NCBI GenBank assembly: GCA_015680685.1 | Contig: MNCI01029657.1 | Span: 98,795-162,794, forward strand | DNA: 64,000 nt | Source: Gnetum montanum | Taxonomy: Eukaryota; Streptophyta; Gnetopsida; Gnetales; Gnetaceae | Reading direction: 5' to 3' | Part shown: positions 22,292 to 33,644 of the stretch, piece after piece | How the letters are laid out: each line of letters starts with the position of its first letter | Numbering within the stretch: position 1 is the first letter of the stretch | Position numbers and translations under genes: made by a program | The notes under the pieces: model-generated | Database searches by the model: none | The model's input: only the letters and a program-made list of their open reading frames with translations | What the model was told of the DNA's origin: nothing

Positions 22292-25200
22292 ATGGCTCCC
22301 AAGAAAGAACGAAAACACCTGGCACTCGCTAAGGTTGATGAAGTGAAGGAAACCCTAGGGTGTGTGATGCAAGTGCATGTCGTAGTGTAAGAGAAGACAT
22401 CGTTGACCTGGTAGGCTACTATGCTTCCTCTATTTTCTCATGCTTTTGTTATTGTTTTTGTTTTTCTTATTTTTTTTTTGCAATTTAGTTTAGTTATCTG
22501 TGTTTTTTGTCATTGCATTGTTGTTGTTTTGGCCCTTACACCGTCGCTATTGCCGTTTCGGCTGTGGCAGATGTACAGACGTTACACTAAGGTTGCATGC
22601 AAGGTCATCTAGACTGCCATTGCTGTGGCTATCATTACCATAGAGGCTTGGATGACTTGAGCTGCTTGGTATGCAAATAGTATAGTGTAGGACCCTCATG
22701 AGGGTTTGGCCATGTGTGATGTGACAGTGTAACACATGTTTTGTCACGGCGTAATGTTAATCACTTCGTTAGGGCTAATCGCTCTGTTGCTATGCTAAGC
22801 TAGTTTTGCTACACTATTGCCTTTGTGTTTTTGCTATGTTATGTGCATGAAGAGAATTGTGCTATGCTATTTGCTAAAATGCTAGTTTTTCTATGCTATG
22901 TGTGTATTGCACTCAAACATGATGCTAACATTTTCTATTGTGTTGTGCAGGGTAGCGCTAAGGCCAATATTGATTGTCCTAGAAATTGTAGGGGTCCTGT
23001 ACTGCGTGAGCAGACCAGTGGCCAATGTTCCTCTACCCCATACACGTGTGGAGGAGTAGGCGGTCTAGTTCTAGGAAGGAGTGCATGAGTTCCTGTAATT
23101 TCTCCTCCAACACTTTAGTGTGATCATTTGGTCAAGCTTGGCGGAGGAGGTAGCAGCTGCCATAACAGAAACCCTATTTCCTAGGGTGAATCAAGGTATT
23201 CTACAATTTTTTATAGATGGAAAAATTAGCAGTGGGCAGGGAGAAGGATCCAGTCAATGCCCTAGAAATTTGAGGCATTTGGCTTGGATCTGGGATATGC
23301 CCAAGTACAATTGCTACTTTCTCTACAACACATTGTTTATTACGCGTCACATGGGAACGTGCTTCCAAAACCCACCAGGAACCATTTATAGTGCTAATAG
23401 GTGAGTTTTGTAGCATGTTCTACTATGCTATGCAATGTTTGCTATGCTAGCCAAATGTTAATAGTGTGTTTTTGTTACCAGGTCAATGAGGAAGGGCTTC
23501 ACGATGATACAGATGTGTTGACCTTAGCATAGATGGCACTACAGGAGTTTTCTTCTACTGAGAATATACACGCAGGTGTGATAGGTCAATGTGGGGGTGA
23601 GTACCAAACCTACCCAACCTAGTATCCCAGACTCTACAACAGATGCAAGGAGTCCAGTTGGTTGGATGAGGGATGGGCACCCTTTAAATTGATCACCGTT
23701 GAAGATTTCTTGGTTAATCTTCTACCATTCCCGTCACTGTTTAAGCCTGGTAAGCCAAATAGTAGTTACTGCATGTTCAAGTATCATTGCTATTTTTTCT
23801 GCTATTGGTGCTTTGCCTAACCTGTCTTTTGATTTTTTTGTGTTTTTGTGCTAACTGCTTCTGTGCAAACTGCTATAGGGGCAAAGAAGTCATAGTAGGT
23901 GACAGTGATAACCTCTAGGAACCAAGAGGCCAACATCTTCTTCAAGTATGGGGAGGTAGATGAGATCTAGTGTTGGATATGCAGCACAGCCTCAAAATCC
24001 CTACTCAAGCATCTTCAAGATGCTGGGCTCATGAATTTTTTCCTAGCCCTGAATCCAAGCATCCCTACCATTGAGATGCTCACCCTAGTGGATTCCTTTT
24101 CCGACAAGGCAGACTTCTTCCACACACATGTACATGGTGTGCGGGTGGTCCTTAAAATAAATGACTAGCTATTCGTGGATCTTTTTGGTGTCCTTACTGA
24201 TGGCATCCTCATAAGAGTCAAAGACCAAGAAAGAGGTGAACCGTCAGAAGGATCACATTGAGGAGTGGCTAGGGATTGCCAAAGAGCAAAAGGGGATTCC
24301 CATGGAGAAGGTTAGGCTAAAGGCCGCCAAAGAGGTTTATCCTGTCTTTTGTGCTCACACTTTTTCCCAGCTACTTTTCCAAGGAAAGATCCTTGGGATT
24401 GAGCAAGCTTGGATGATGTGGGAGGTCATGGAAGAGGGGGCTTGCTAGAACTGGGCTAGGTATCTATGCAAGGGTTTGCAAACTAAAATCGTGATGCTTC
24501 ATAAGAAGGAGTTCCATTTCAATGTTCACTACATCTTTTACATAGCCTGCTTGTGGCGTTTCATGGAGTTTTTGGTAGTCCATGAGAATGGAGTCTGGGT
24601 TATGCAGAATTACAATCAAATTTCCAAACCGTGGATCTGCCAAATCCTCCAGACCACCTGAGCCCAAGATCCCCTAGAAGCTATTGGGGATTCATTCTCT
24701 ATGATGACTAGGGATTGGATGGTTGGCAACTTTCATGGTGAAGACGGTGTAGGAGAGGCACCCCCTATTGCTGCCAATAGCGTATTGCAGGGGAAACACC
24801 TCATTACTAAGACAGTGGCCACTAAGTCATGGTGAAAGAGGCCTCCTTCAGCTAAGGAAACCCTCTGTATAGAAGAAGAGGAGGGGTAGACACTACAATT
24901 TAAGCTATGCAAGACGCAACCTCCCATTGCTAAATTCTTTTGCTTATGTTTATTTCCTTACCTATTTTGTTAATGACTGCTACGCTATGCTACACTAAGC
25001 AGCGTAACATAGCATAGCACCTACTTTAAGCTAACTTTCTTCAAGCTAATGCAAATATGTGTTTTGCTGCTAGAGAAAGAAGAGGAAGAGGAAGAACATG
25101 AAAAAGAAGTGTGAGCCTCGAAGGGGGCAACAAATAAAGATGCGGAGGTCCCAGTCTTATAGGAAAGGGCCCTAGTATAGAGGGAAGAAGCTCCTGTCAC

Positions 25201-26920
25201 TAAGGAAGGGGCTCTTGTCATTAAGGAAAATCCTCCTACTAATGAGGAGGACATTTTTGGAGATGAAGAGGAGTCTCCTATGGATGAAGAGAATGCTGGT
25301 GCCTCAAAAGGAAAGGCATCAACAAATAAAGAAGAAGCCCACATCGACCTAGAAGAGACTTCTGCTAGAGATCCCTTTGCCGAACGCAGTTCAGCATCGG
25401 GGGAGCGAACAAATGCTAAGGGTGCTACTATAGTTTTGAGTCAGAAATAAGGGGAACTATAATTAGAAGTTGGTGAGTTTGACAACATATTCAATGACAT
25501 GTCAATGGAAGATCCCCCCATTATCACCCCTGAGGGTTTATTGGGTAGGGGCCCTTATACTATCATTTTCTTTACCCATAGCCTTATCACAGTTCACCTT
25601 GGTCATTGCTGATGTGTTTAGTTGTATGATAAACACCACCGTTAATGCTATAGGACCCCATCTTATTCACCTAAAACCATGGGCCGAGACCCCTAACAAG
25701 CTTACATTCATGCAAGGGATCACTAACAACATGATCGACCATCTCAAACAGGTCGATTCTGAAGTGGGTAAGTAGCTACGCTAGGCGCTTTCATGTTGCT
25801 ATGCTATAGTTCTTGAGTTTGCTAACCTTGCTACACTAATATGAATGATGTGCTCTTTATGTGGTGACAGCCTCTCGACTCAAATGGGACTTGACATAGG
25901 CATTGAAAGTTGACGTCGTGCCTACATTCCTGCCCGAAGTGGTCGAGGTGCCTTGTCGCATATACGACGAGGCCAACAAATGTGCTTTGAACTTAGCACA
26001 CTCCTTGTGGGAGTGTAGGTGCATCAATGAGGACCTATGGAAATGGGTCTAGAAGGCTGAAAAAGAGAAGGCTGAATTGAGCGCCGAAGTGAGAGACCTC
26101 AAATCGAGGAATAAATTCCTCATGGCCTGTGATACTAATGATGGTAGTTGGCGCACGACTATGATAGATTATGCTAGATATTGGATAGTCGTGCAACACA
26201 ACAATGAAGCCACCAGAGAAATAATAGAACAGTGGATGCAAATGGACTTGTTGGCCCAAAAGAACTAAGACTGGAAAGATTACAATGCTAGAGTTTACGA
26301 ATGGGGGCAGTCCCAGAAAAACCATAAACACATGTATAAACTAGAACGTGCCACATATCACAAACTATATAGAGATGCTTCTATGGAGGCATTTACTTAT
26401 AAAGCATTTGTAAATGCCATTGGTGCTTTTGAGGCCTATAACAAGTTCATGGAGCAAGTAAAGGTCACTAAATCTCTTGAACGGGAAGTAGATCTTCCCA
26501 CAGGTGAGACTACTACTGCCTCCTTTTCTCTAGGATCGCCGAGATGGATGATAGTCGAAAAGGAGAAAGTTGCTGCAGACACTAAACCAAGCAATAGGCA
26601 TTGGGCAAATATCACGGAGGAGGAGGTTTGGCATCACCTCGAGCTCAGTTTAGATCACATACCCTTCAAAATGGATATAGGGCCATATCAGGTTAGTCAC
26701 TTTTTGCTATGTTAATGCTTATGCTCTATTGTAGCTTTCATGTGTTGCCCTAGCTAACTACTTCACTTTTACAATGTAGGTTCCAGTTGAAGAAGTAGGG
26801 CCCATAGAGGGCGAGAATGAAGAGGTGGCATAGGATAATGCAGAGGAAGGCAATGCAATAGGAAATGATGTAGGAGAAAATGATGCAGGAGAAGATGATG
26901 TTGGTGAAGACAACCCATGA
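22292..26920 (+). pseudogene. Spliced antisense gene inside Tat-1, between protease and reverse transcriptase
   Basis: At least seven exons by splice sites and phase: 22292-22410, 22951-23400, 23482-23749, 23879 to about 24935, 25074-25767, 25871-26691 and 26780-26920 (stop TGA). Donors are GTAGGC, GTGAGT, GTAAGC, GTAAGT and GTTAGT; acceptors are TGCAG, ACCAG, TATAG, CTAG, GACAG and GTAG. Phases agree at exons 1/2, 5/6 and 6/7; the exon 4/5 join is unclear. Exon 1 starts MAPKKE. Exon 4 has an HTHVHGVRVVLKIND...DLFGV..DGI block vaguely like plant 'putative transposon protein' domains. Exon 5 is acidic. Exon 6 holds a predicted coiled coil (KAEKEKAELSAEVRDLKSRN). Exon 7 is an Asp/Glu-rich tail. 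Stops, a 7-base deletion at exon 3 and frameshifts show decay. I recognise no catalytic motif; function unknown. Confidence 0.75.
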
Positions 26921-27097
26921 CAGCATGGGATTTTTGAAATTTTGAAATTTTTGTTTGTAGAATTTTTTGCAAACATTGTTTAAATGACAAAATTTTTGAA
27001 TGAAAATGGAGAATTTTGAAAAAAGGCATTGGTTCTACGCTAACTTATGCATCATCTATGTTATCAATTTTATGTTAAGTTTTCATTTTTAATGTTT

Positions 27098-27360
27098 TAG
27101 TTTTAGGCCATTTCGGGCCATGGCTAGTTTTAGGCCATTTCGGGCCATGGCGTGGTAGCATAGTTTTAGGCCATTTTGGGCCATCGGATAGTTTTAGGCC
27201 ATTTCAAGCCATCGAATGGTTTTAGGCCATTTTGGGTCATCGGATAGTTTTAGGCCATTTCAGGCCATCACTAGTTTTAGGCCATTTCGGGCCATCAAAT
27301 AGTTTTAGGCCATTTTGGGCCATCGAATAGTTTTAGGCCATTTCAAGACATGGCGTGGTA
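27098..27360. repeat. Minisatellite array, TTTTAGGCCATTTCGGGCCAT type
   Basis: Nine units of about 28 bases with core TAGTTTTAGGCCATTT and GGGCCAT. GGCC..GGCC gives each unit a small hairpin. The array lies between the 3' end of the antisense gene and the end of gag-protease, which converge on it. TatN keeps two units at the same place after protease (49281-49336). Confidence 0.85.
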
Positions 27361-27704
27361 AGGAAGTGATACGCTAACGATTCAGAGAATGGCTAATTAG
27401 TACCTAGCGTAGATGGATGGATGCAAAAAAGGCGGTAAAAGTACAAAGGATGGAAATTGGGCAAGAAACAGTGGGGTTGCTATGCTATGCGTAACTACTT
27501 TTTGACCCATCATGGATTGGGCGAAGCGTAAGGCTAAGGTGCTTTGCCAAGGCCTTCATCTATATCATTGTCCCCTGCTTGGAAGGGCAACTCAGCCCAC
27601 ACATTTTCATTTTTCGAATCAGTGTGCTAAGCCGATTCTCTTGTTAAACAATTAGTGTGTACAGGGACAAGCGCTTCATTCTGAAAGGTTACGACCTTTG
27701 AGCC

Positions 27705-30700
27705 CTATTCCATGTTTATGTTATTGATAGCTTGTGTAGCTACCTCATCGTCATGGATCACCACCTCCCTGCCTGCATAGGGTAGATGGATCTCCTGATG
27801 AATGGGCAAAGAGACAACCCTAAGTTGCGCCAACCATGACCTCCCCAAGATTAGGTTAAACCTAGGCATCTCTTTGACCACAATGAACATTACGTTTGTG
27901 GTGAACTAGTCCCCTACCACAAAGTCTATGTGGACCGTGCCATTTACCACAACCCGTGCCCCATTGAACAACTTCAGGCATGACGTTGTTGTGGGTCTAA
28001 TCTAGTCGACCAAACCCAGCTTGTCCACAATAGGGAAAGGGATGACATTTTTGGTAGCTCCATCATCAACATGTACCCTTCAAATCTTATGTTGGCCGAC
28101 CCGAATTTTGATGAAGAGAAGTGTTGTAGTCACTTGACCCTTTTCAAGGTCTTTCCTAATGGAATCATCGTAAAAAGTCAGTTGGGGTGGCTTTGGCTCT
28201 ATAGGCGTAGAAGGAAGCATGACTGAATGGATCACCTTCTCTTCCACTGGCATGTTCTCGTCAACTAAAATTACCGTTAACATGTGGACCAAAGCCTCAC
28301 GGTGTGCAGCAAATGTCATAATTAGGTTGTACAAGCTCAGCGTAGTGTTTTTCTATTTTAGAGCTTGCTTGACCTGGGTGAGAGCACTCAAGAGGTCTTG
28401 GCCACTTTTTGGTTTACTACCTTTCTCCTCTTCTATTCATCATAGAAGACGAATTTCTTAACGAGGGATAGTTTTGGGTCTAGGTTCAGGCCCATTTGGA
28501 TGAAGCGGCAAAGACTGTGTATGCGTAGCGACATTGTATTTCAACAATGAGGGTGTAGATGCAGGGGGTGAGGACATAGGCTTGGAAGTACCTGTGGTAG
28601 CACTTTTCCTTGATGTCTCACCTGCGAAGTGCACTTCTCATTTTTTAGGACAAGAATGTTGTGAAGCTACTTTATGTGGGGTGGGGGCTATTTCATGGCT
28701 TGGCCTTCTAATAATGAAAGGAGCTAGTGGTGTTAGAGTATAAGGTAGTGGTGCAGTTTTGCTAGTAGGTGCTGCAGGGGAAGATGTTCAGGGAGGGACC
28801 CTCAATACAAAAGGTTGCTACAAACTTTGATTAATCGTTGGTGGTGCTAGTATGCTACGCTGAGGCACACGGACTACAAACGGCTACTGAGGCGGTCTAG
28901 GATTACTTTCAATGCCGATGGTGTTAATGATGTAACTGACATTGTTGACATTGAGAGGGTCATTGTAGATGTGCAGGGATTGATTCTCAAGGCGTATTGG
29001 ATTACTTTTATCTAGCATCAATTTCCCCTGATTGATCATCCTTTGGATGTCATCCTTCAGCACCATGCAATAATTTGTGTCATGACCACATTGTTGATGG
29101 TAGTCACAGAACTACTCCAACTTGAAACCCTTCAGAATTGGGGGCTTTTTGGGCAAAGCCAATGAGGGATTCCTAAGGAGTTCACAGTACCGTTGATGCT
29201 TCTTAGCTTCCTCCTCTGACATCTGCTTATGTTGGATGTACCCTACTACCAATAATTACTTTAGAAGATATGAAGGCTTGACGGGTAGTGGGGTATACTT
29301 CGAGCGTTCTTTAAATTTGAAGTTCGGTTTGGGTGGTGCAGATGTCTCAAGTGTGGATGTAGCAGGTTGTGGTGCGTTGCCCTGTTTAGGCATGGGGTTA
29401 GCTATAGGTGTGGCTAGTTTCTTATTGTTCTTGTTACTATTGTTGTTAGGTTTGGGTTTGGCTTCATTTACCACAATGGCCACTGTGGCTATTGTAGCCT
29501 TACCCTTGTCCTTCTTTGTGAAGGTGTTCTTGTATGCAACATAGGCTAGGTCTTTGCTCACTTCAGCCACCTCCTGTATTCTCTTAGTCTAGGTGAAAGC
29601 TTGACTGAGAGTGCGGGGAGTGAGATAATATAGCTTAGACTTAATAAAGTTGTTCACTGCACCCTTAAAGATGGATAGCAAGTGAGCCTCTGCGATGGGC
29701 TCATGGATTTCATTAAGGGTTGCACTCTAGTGTTGGATGAACTTCTAGACTGGTTCCAAGGGGTCTTTCTTCATGCTCATCAACTGATCCAGCATGACCT
29801 TTGGTCTCAAGTTGTACTTGAAACGCATCGCGAACTAGGTTAGAAGCTCCTCTAGGGTTGATATGGAGGAGCATGGGAGTGCACGGTACCAATCTAGAGC
29901 TTTTTCGATCAGAGACATAGCAAAGACACAGATGATCATGTGTGGACATTTTTGCAGAAGAAGGGATTTAGACCTAAATGTAAAAAGGTCTATGTTGGGA
30001 TCCCCCTCCCTATTGTACTTCATGAAATGCAAGAGTGATACCCCTGGGGCTAACATAACTGTAGGGACTGCTGGCTTGATGGGATCATCCTGGTAGAAGT
30101 CCATGACTTGTACCATATCAGACCCAACATCCTTGAGGCATTTTATTTTCTCAATAAGGATCTGGATAAGCTGGAATGCTTGATCCAGCCTTGAAGATGA
30201 TGTAGATGTTTGGGGAATTGTCGGGGTAGCTCCCATCTATGGAGTAGCAAGGGAAACAACATGATCCATCGACAGTGTCGTTGGGGTGGCCCCTGTGAAC
30301 TATGATGCTTGTGTTTTCCACCACTTGGCAGGTGGTGTTGTTGAAGTAGCAGCCACAGCTTGTGCTACGGGGTGGCTTGCTTGTGTGGCCAATGGGACAG
30401 ACCATAGTCCAGCACTAGATTTGCGGGGCTTGGTAGGTCTGATGGCCAACGTAACAAGACATCTGCAATGGTAGCATGGTAGGAGGAGAAGTAAATGGGG
30501 TCCACCATGTGGATGGGCCTAGGCCCGCCGTTGACGATGGGATAGGTGTAAATGCAGGAATAGAGGCAGAAGTTGCACATGACTATGAGGTAGGTATTGT
30601 GTAAATGTATGGCAGGGTAGCCGTGATTGGCATATGTTGCAAAGCAAAAATGGATTGGTGAAAAGTCACCAAAGGAGTAGTGACCAGGGTTGAGACAAGG

Positions 30701-31160
30701 GCATGGGTGTGTTGATGTGCTAAAGGAATGGTATGGCTACCCGTTACCAATGGAATCATGATTTGCAATGGTATAGACGTGATCATGAAGGGAGTAGTGA
30801 TATGGAGCAGGTTTGTCTAGAAGGATGGGGTGGGAGGAATGGTGGCAGGGTTGGTTTGACCCCCCCCCCATCAGATTGGGAATCTAGTTCCTCCTGTCCA
30901 TCATAGAAAGCCTCATCATGGTGAGATGCTATGTCTTGCGGCTCCCTAGGCCTAAGGACCTGGATTAGTTAATCTAGAAGCCATTGGTTCGTTTGTGTCA
31001 ATGGGATGGAAACGCTAGGAGTGGAAATAAATTCCTTCCCATTGTAGTATGTGAACTCAAATTTGCACTTGTCCTCAAGTTCTTGTGCATCTAAGGGCAA
31101 GTTTGCCTACACCTTAGCACAAAGAAAGTTGTATTGCTCATGTTGTTAAGCTAAGCCCTT
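27705..31160 (-). pseudogene. Tat-1 gag-protease
   Basis: Gag starts near 31160 (EQYNFLCAKV, matching EQYNFIYMKI in TatN; no clear ATG). A Pro/Thr-rich region follows, then the capsid core (VMDFYQDDPIKPAVP, HFMKYNREGDPN, VFAMSLIEKALDWYRALPC), a Lys/Asn-rich linker (29570-29256), the knuckle FCDYHQQCGHDTNYC typical of Tat Gag (about 29100-29060), and the protease (28330-27705) with ILGRSWLAQ near its end. Gag forms the particle and the protease matures it. Many C-to-T type stops are present. 27361-27704, between the last stop and the minisatellite, has no feature I recognise. TatN gag is colinear throughout. Confidence 0.8.
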
Positions 31161-31361
31161 AGGTCCTTAGTTTTGGATCCTAAGGGATCGAAGTAGTCCC
31201 AACCCTGGGCTGAGTGGTTGTTCAGCATCTATGATGCCTTGAACCGTGAAGGGAACATCAATGTTAGAGGTGTTAGAAATAGTGCTTGGGGAAGTCATTT
31301 TTGCAAAGCTAAACATGTTTGCAAACGAGAAAAACAAGGAGATCGGAAAGCGATCAAAGGC

Positions 31362-31640
31362 TTTATGTCTTGTCGGATTCCAAAGGAACTGTCGAAGAGA
31401 CTGATCTACACCACATGATGCGTAAACAACCGCAAAAGGGTGTCACATTTATGCTAGTGCATGAAAGGGTACATAACACATTTAAGACTACCATAAAATA
31501 AGTGGGTCAAATGGAAATCAGAGGCTTTATGTCTTGCAGGGTTCCAAAGGAATTGTCGAAGCAACTGATCTACACCACATGATGCATAAACAACCACAAA
31601 AGGATGTCGAGTTTATGCTAGTGCATGTTGGGATGTAGAA
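31362..31640. repeat. Direct duplication in the Tat-1 leader
   Basis: Blocks of about 110 bases beginning GGCTTTATGTCTTG and containing ACTGATCTACACCACATGAT occur twice, about 156 bases apart, between primer site and gag. The rest of the leader (31161-31361) shows nothing else. Confidence 0.75.
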
Positions 31641-31682
31641 TGCTTAAAGGACTACCATATAACATATAAAAGGCACTAAAAA

Positions 31683-31700
31683 GGCCCTCCTAGCGCTAGA
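31683..31700 (-). other. Primer binding site region of Tat-1
   Basis: Four bases inside the 5' LTR the minus strand reads TCTAGCGCTAGGAGGGCC. TatN at the same place has TGGTGCTAGAAGGAGAACC. A common ancestor close to TGGCGCTAGAAGGAGGGCC is inferred. I cannot assign the tRNA with confidence. Confidence 0.55.
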
Positions 31701-31704
31701 AAAC

Positions 31705-33644
31705 TGTAGTGACTAAAAATGTCTATGGCTGGAAACATCAAGAGGTCGTTGGTTGAACAGTCTTAACCCCGGATCTGCATGAGGGCCGTGTTGGATAAAA
31801 TGGAAACGAGGTGCCTTGAATAGTCTGGTCGATCAGACAAGGACTTAATTAGTGTCACTAAACCTTTTGGACATGTGTGATTTTTAAACAACTTTTATAA
31901 CATAAAATATTGATTATTATATGCAAGGAAATGAAAATGATGTAAAATGCAATGATATGCAAGAAAATGAAGTAAACTGGAGTTTAGAAATGCACCACTT
32001 CAAAATTATGAATTTACTTTGTCAAGGTGGATACAATCAGTTGCATAACACTGGGAAGCATAGAGATCCCAAAAGTAACCAGGACGTTCAAAAGCAAGCC
32101 AACTATATGCTTGAATGTGGTTTCAAGAGCTAACAATGCATAATGCTACAAAAGCAATAGGAAGGAGCTAACAGAATGCTAAACGAGGATGCTAACTGTT
32201 TGATTTTTTCAACTCAAGAATGTTTACAATGATCAAGATTGCCAAATTGATTCTTGCCAAGCCAAATTTTTGCCAAACTTTCCAAAAATGTTTGCAAACT
32301 TTCGAATTTTTGCCAACTGATTTTTCCCTTTGAATTGCCAATTTTTCAACCCTTTGAGCATTGCTCATTAGGGTATTTATAAGGCTAGGAGCATGCGAGA
32401 AATGCGGTTTAGATGCCACATGCCCTAGACCCATAAAGTGTTGACATGTCCATGCTACATGGACATGCAAAGCTGATTGATTGACGAGCCTGCCATGCTT
32501 CAATCACGCTGTCAGAACATAGAGATGTGTGCCAATGATGCAAAAAGGTGAAGCACATTGATGTAGTGTAGCTATCTACTACACTGTGCTATGCTTCGGA
32601 GTATAGTATGTTGGTGTAGCGTAGCAGCTTGCTATGCCATGCTACGCCCCACCACCTGTTACGCTGTGTTACATCGTGGAGTGTAGCGTGTTAGCATAGT
32701 GTAGCTACTTGCTACACTATGCTACACTATGTAGCATAGCATAGTGTAGCCACCAGTTTAAATAAGAANGTAGTGTAGCTACTTGCTACACTATGCTACA
32801 CTATGTAGCATAGCATAGTGTAGCCACCAGTTTAAATAAGAAATCTGTGTTGGAGCCTATTGCATGTGCTGGAAACTTTTGAAGTGTTCTTATTGGTTCT
32901 GCATGTTTTCTATGCTATGCTACGCTACGTAGCGTAGCATAGCATAGTAGCTAGCCTTAACTACGATTCACATTGAAAAATAGTTGAAGGTCATGATGAT
33001 AATCTATGACTTTTCTCTTTGCATGAAGCTTGTGAACTTGTTGATCCTACATTCTGAAATGCCTTCCATCGTTCATGCATCATCGCTACACTGCGCTACA
33101 TTGCGTAGCATAGCATACCATAGCAGTCGACATAGCCTGCTCTTTTGCTACTTTTCTAGTGAAAGGAGCCTTGCCAAAAGACTTGGAAATTGAGCAAGGA
33201 AACTGGTTTTGAAAAGTTGGAGGTGCTTGCTAAGTGTAATCGAAATCACTAAGTAAGTTGGGCCTTTCTGTCATGCATTGCTACGTTGTGCTATGTAGCG
33301 TAGCATAGCACTTTGTCTTGCAACTGTCTTCTGAGGCTTGCTATGCTACATAGCATAGTGTAGCATAGCAAACTTCTTGACTAGAAAACTTGCTAAACTA
33401 TTTTGTGCAGCCTGAGCACCACCGAAAAACCCACGCATTGTTTCTAAGTAGACTGTCAGCTGGATGAACCACCCAGGTGGGCAGGTTGGAGAGTCCGTTG
33501 GGCCTATCAACACTAGACGTAGAAAATTTTCCGAACTGGATAGCGTAAACTTAGAGCATTCATTTCTTGCTGAATTGACATGATGCTGCCTAAATTCCAA
33601 GGACTTAGTGAAGCATGAATGCCTTGAAACTTTAGGATGTTTCA
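31705..33644 (-). repeat. 5' LTR of Tat-1
   Basis: 1940 bases, TGTAGTGAC to GTTTCA on the plus strand. TATA box TATAAATA on the minus strand at 32374-32381. Contains a perfect 38-base palindrome at 32910-32947 built of GCTATGCTACGCTAC and its complement, and many imperfect ones. 32769-32841 repeats 32697-32766 across an N at 32767, probably an assembly overlap. Confidence 0.9.

Larger units (their letters stand above)
14410..33644 (-). mobile_element. Tat-1: Tat/Ogre-type LTR retrotransposon carrying an antisense gene
   Basis: A 19.2 kb minus-strand element with both LTRs, polypurine tract, primer site and near-matching flanks GAGAT / GGGAT. Element order: 5' LTR (31705-33644), leader, gag-protease (31160-27705), minisatellite, an oppositely oriented spliced gene, minisatellite, reverse transcriptase, RNase H, archaeal-type RNase H, integrase (21501-18034), minisatellite, a second antisense coding-like segment, polypurine tract, 3' LTR (14410-16247). 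The dual RNase H and gag knuckle place it in the Tat lineage. It is inserted in Athila-2 gag. Confidence 0.85.

Noticed and set aside
22421-22612. Hydrophobic 63-codon frame downstream of exon 1 of the Tat-1 antisense gene
   Set aside because: It lies in intron 1, is T-rich by composition, and is not conserved in Tat-2.
22292-26920. Interpretation as a separate transposon inserted in Tat-1
   Set aside because: Tat-2 has the same block at the same position, and no terminal repeats or target duplications were found at its borders. An ancestral insertion cannot be excluded.
27098-27360. CRISPR-like spaced repeats
   Set aside because: Units are degenerate, and the spacers are short and themselves repeated. 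It is a minisatellite in plant DNA.
29236-29544. Long plus-strand frame opposite Tat-1 gag
   Set aside because: It mirrors the Lys/Asn-rich gag linker on the other strand, and the gag reading is supported by TatN.
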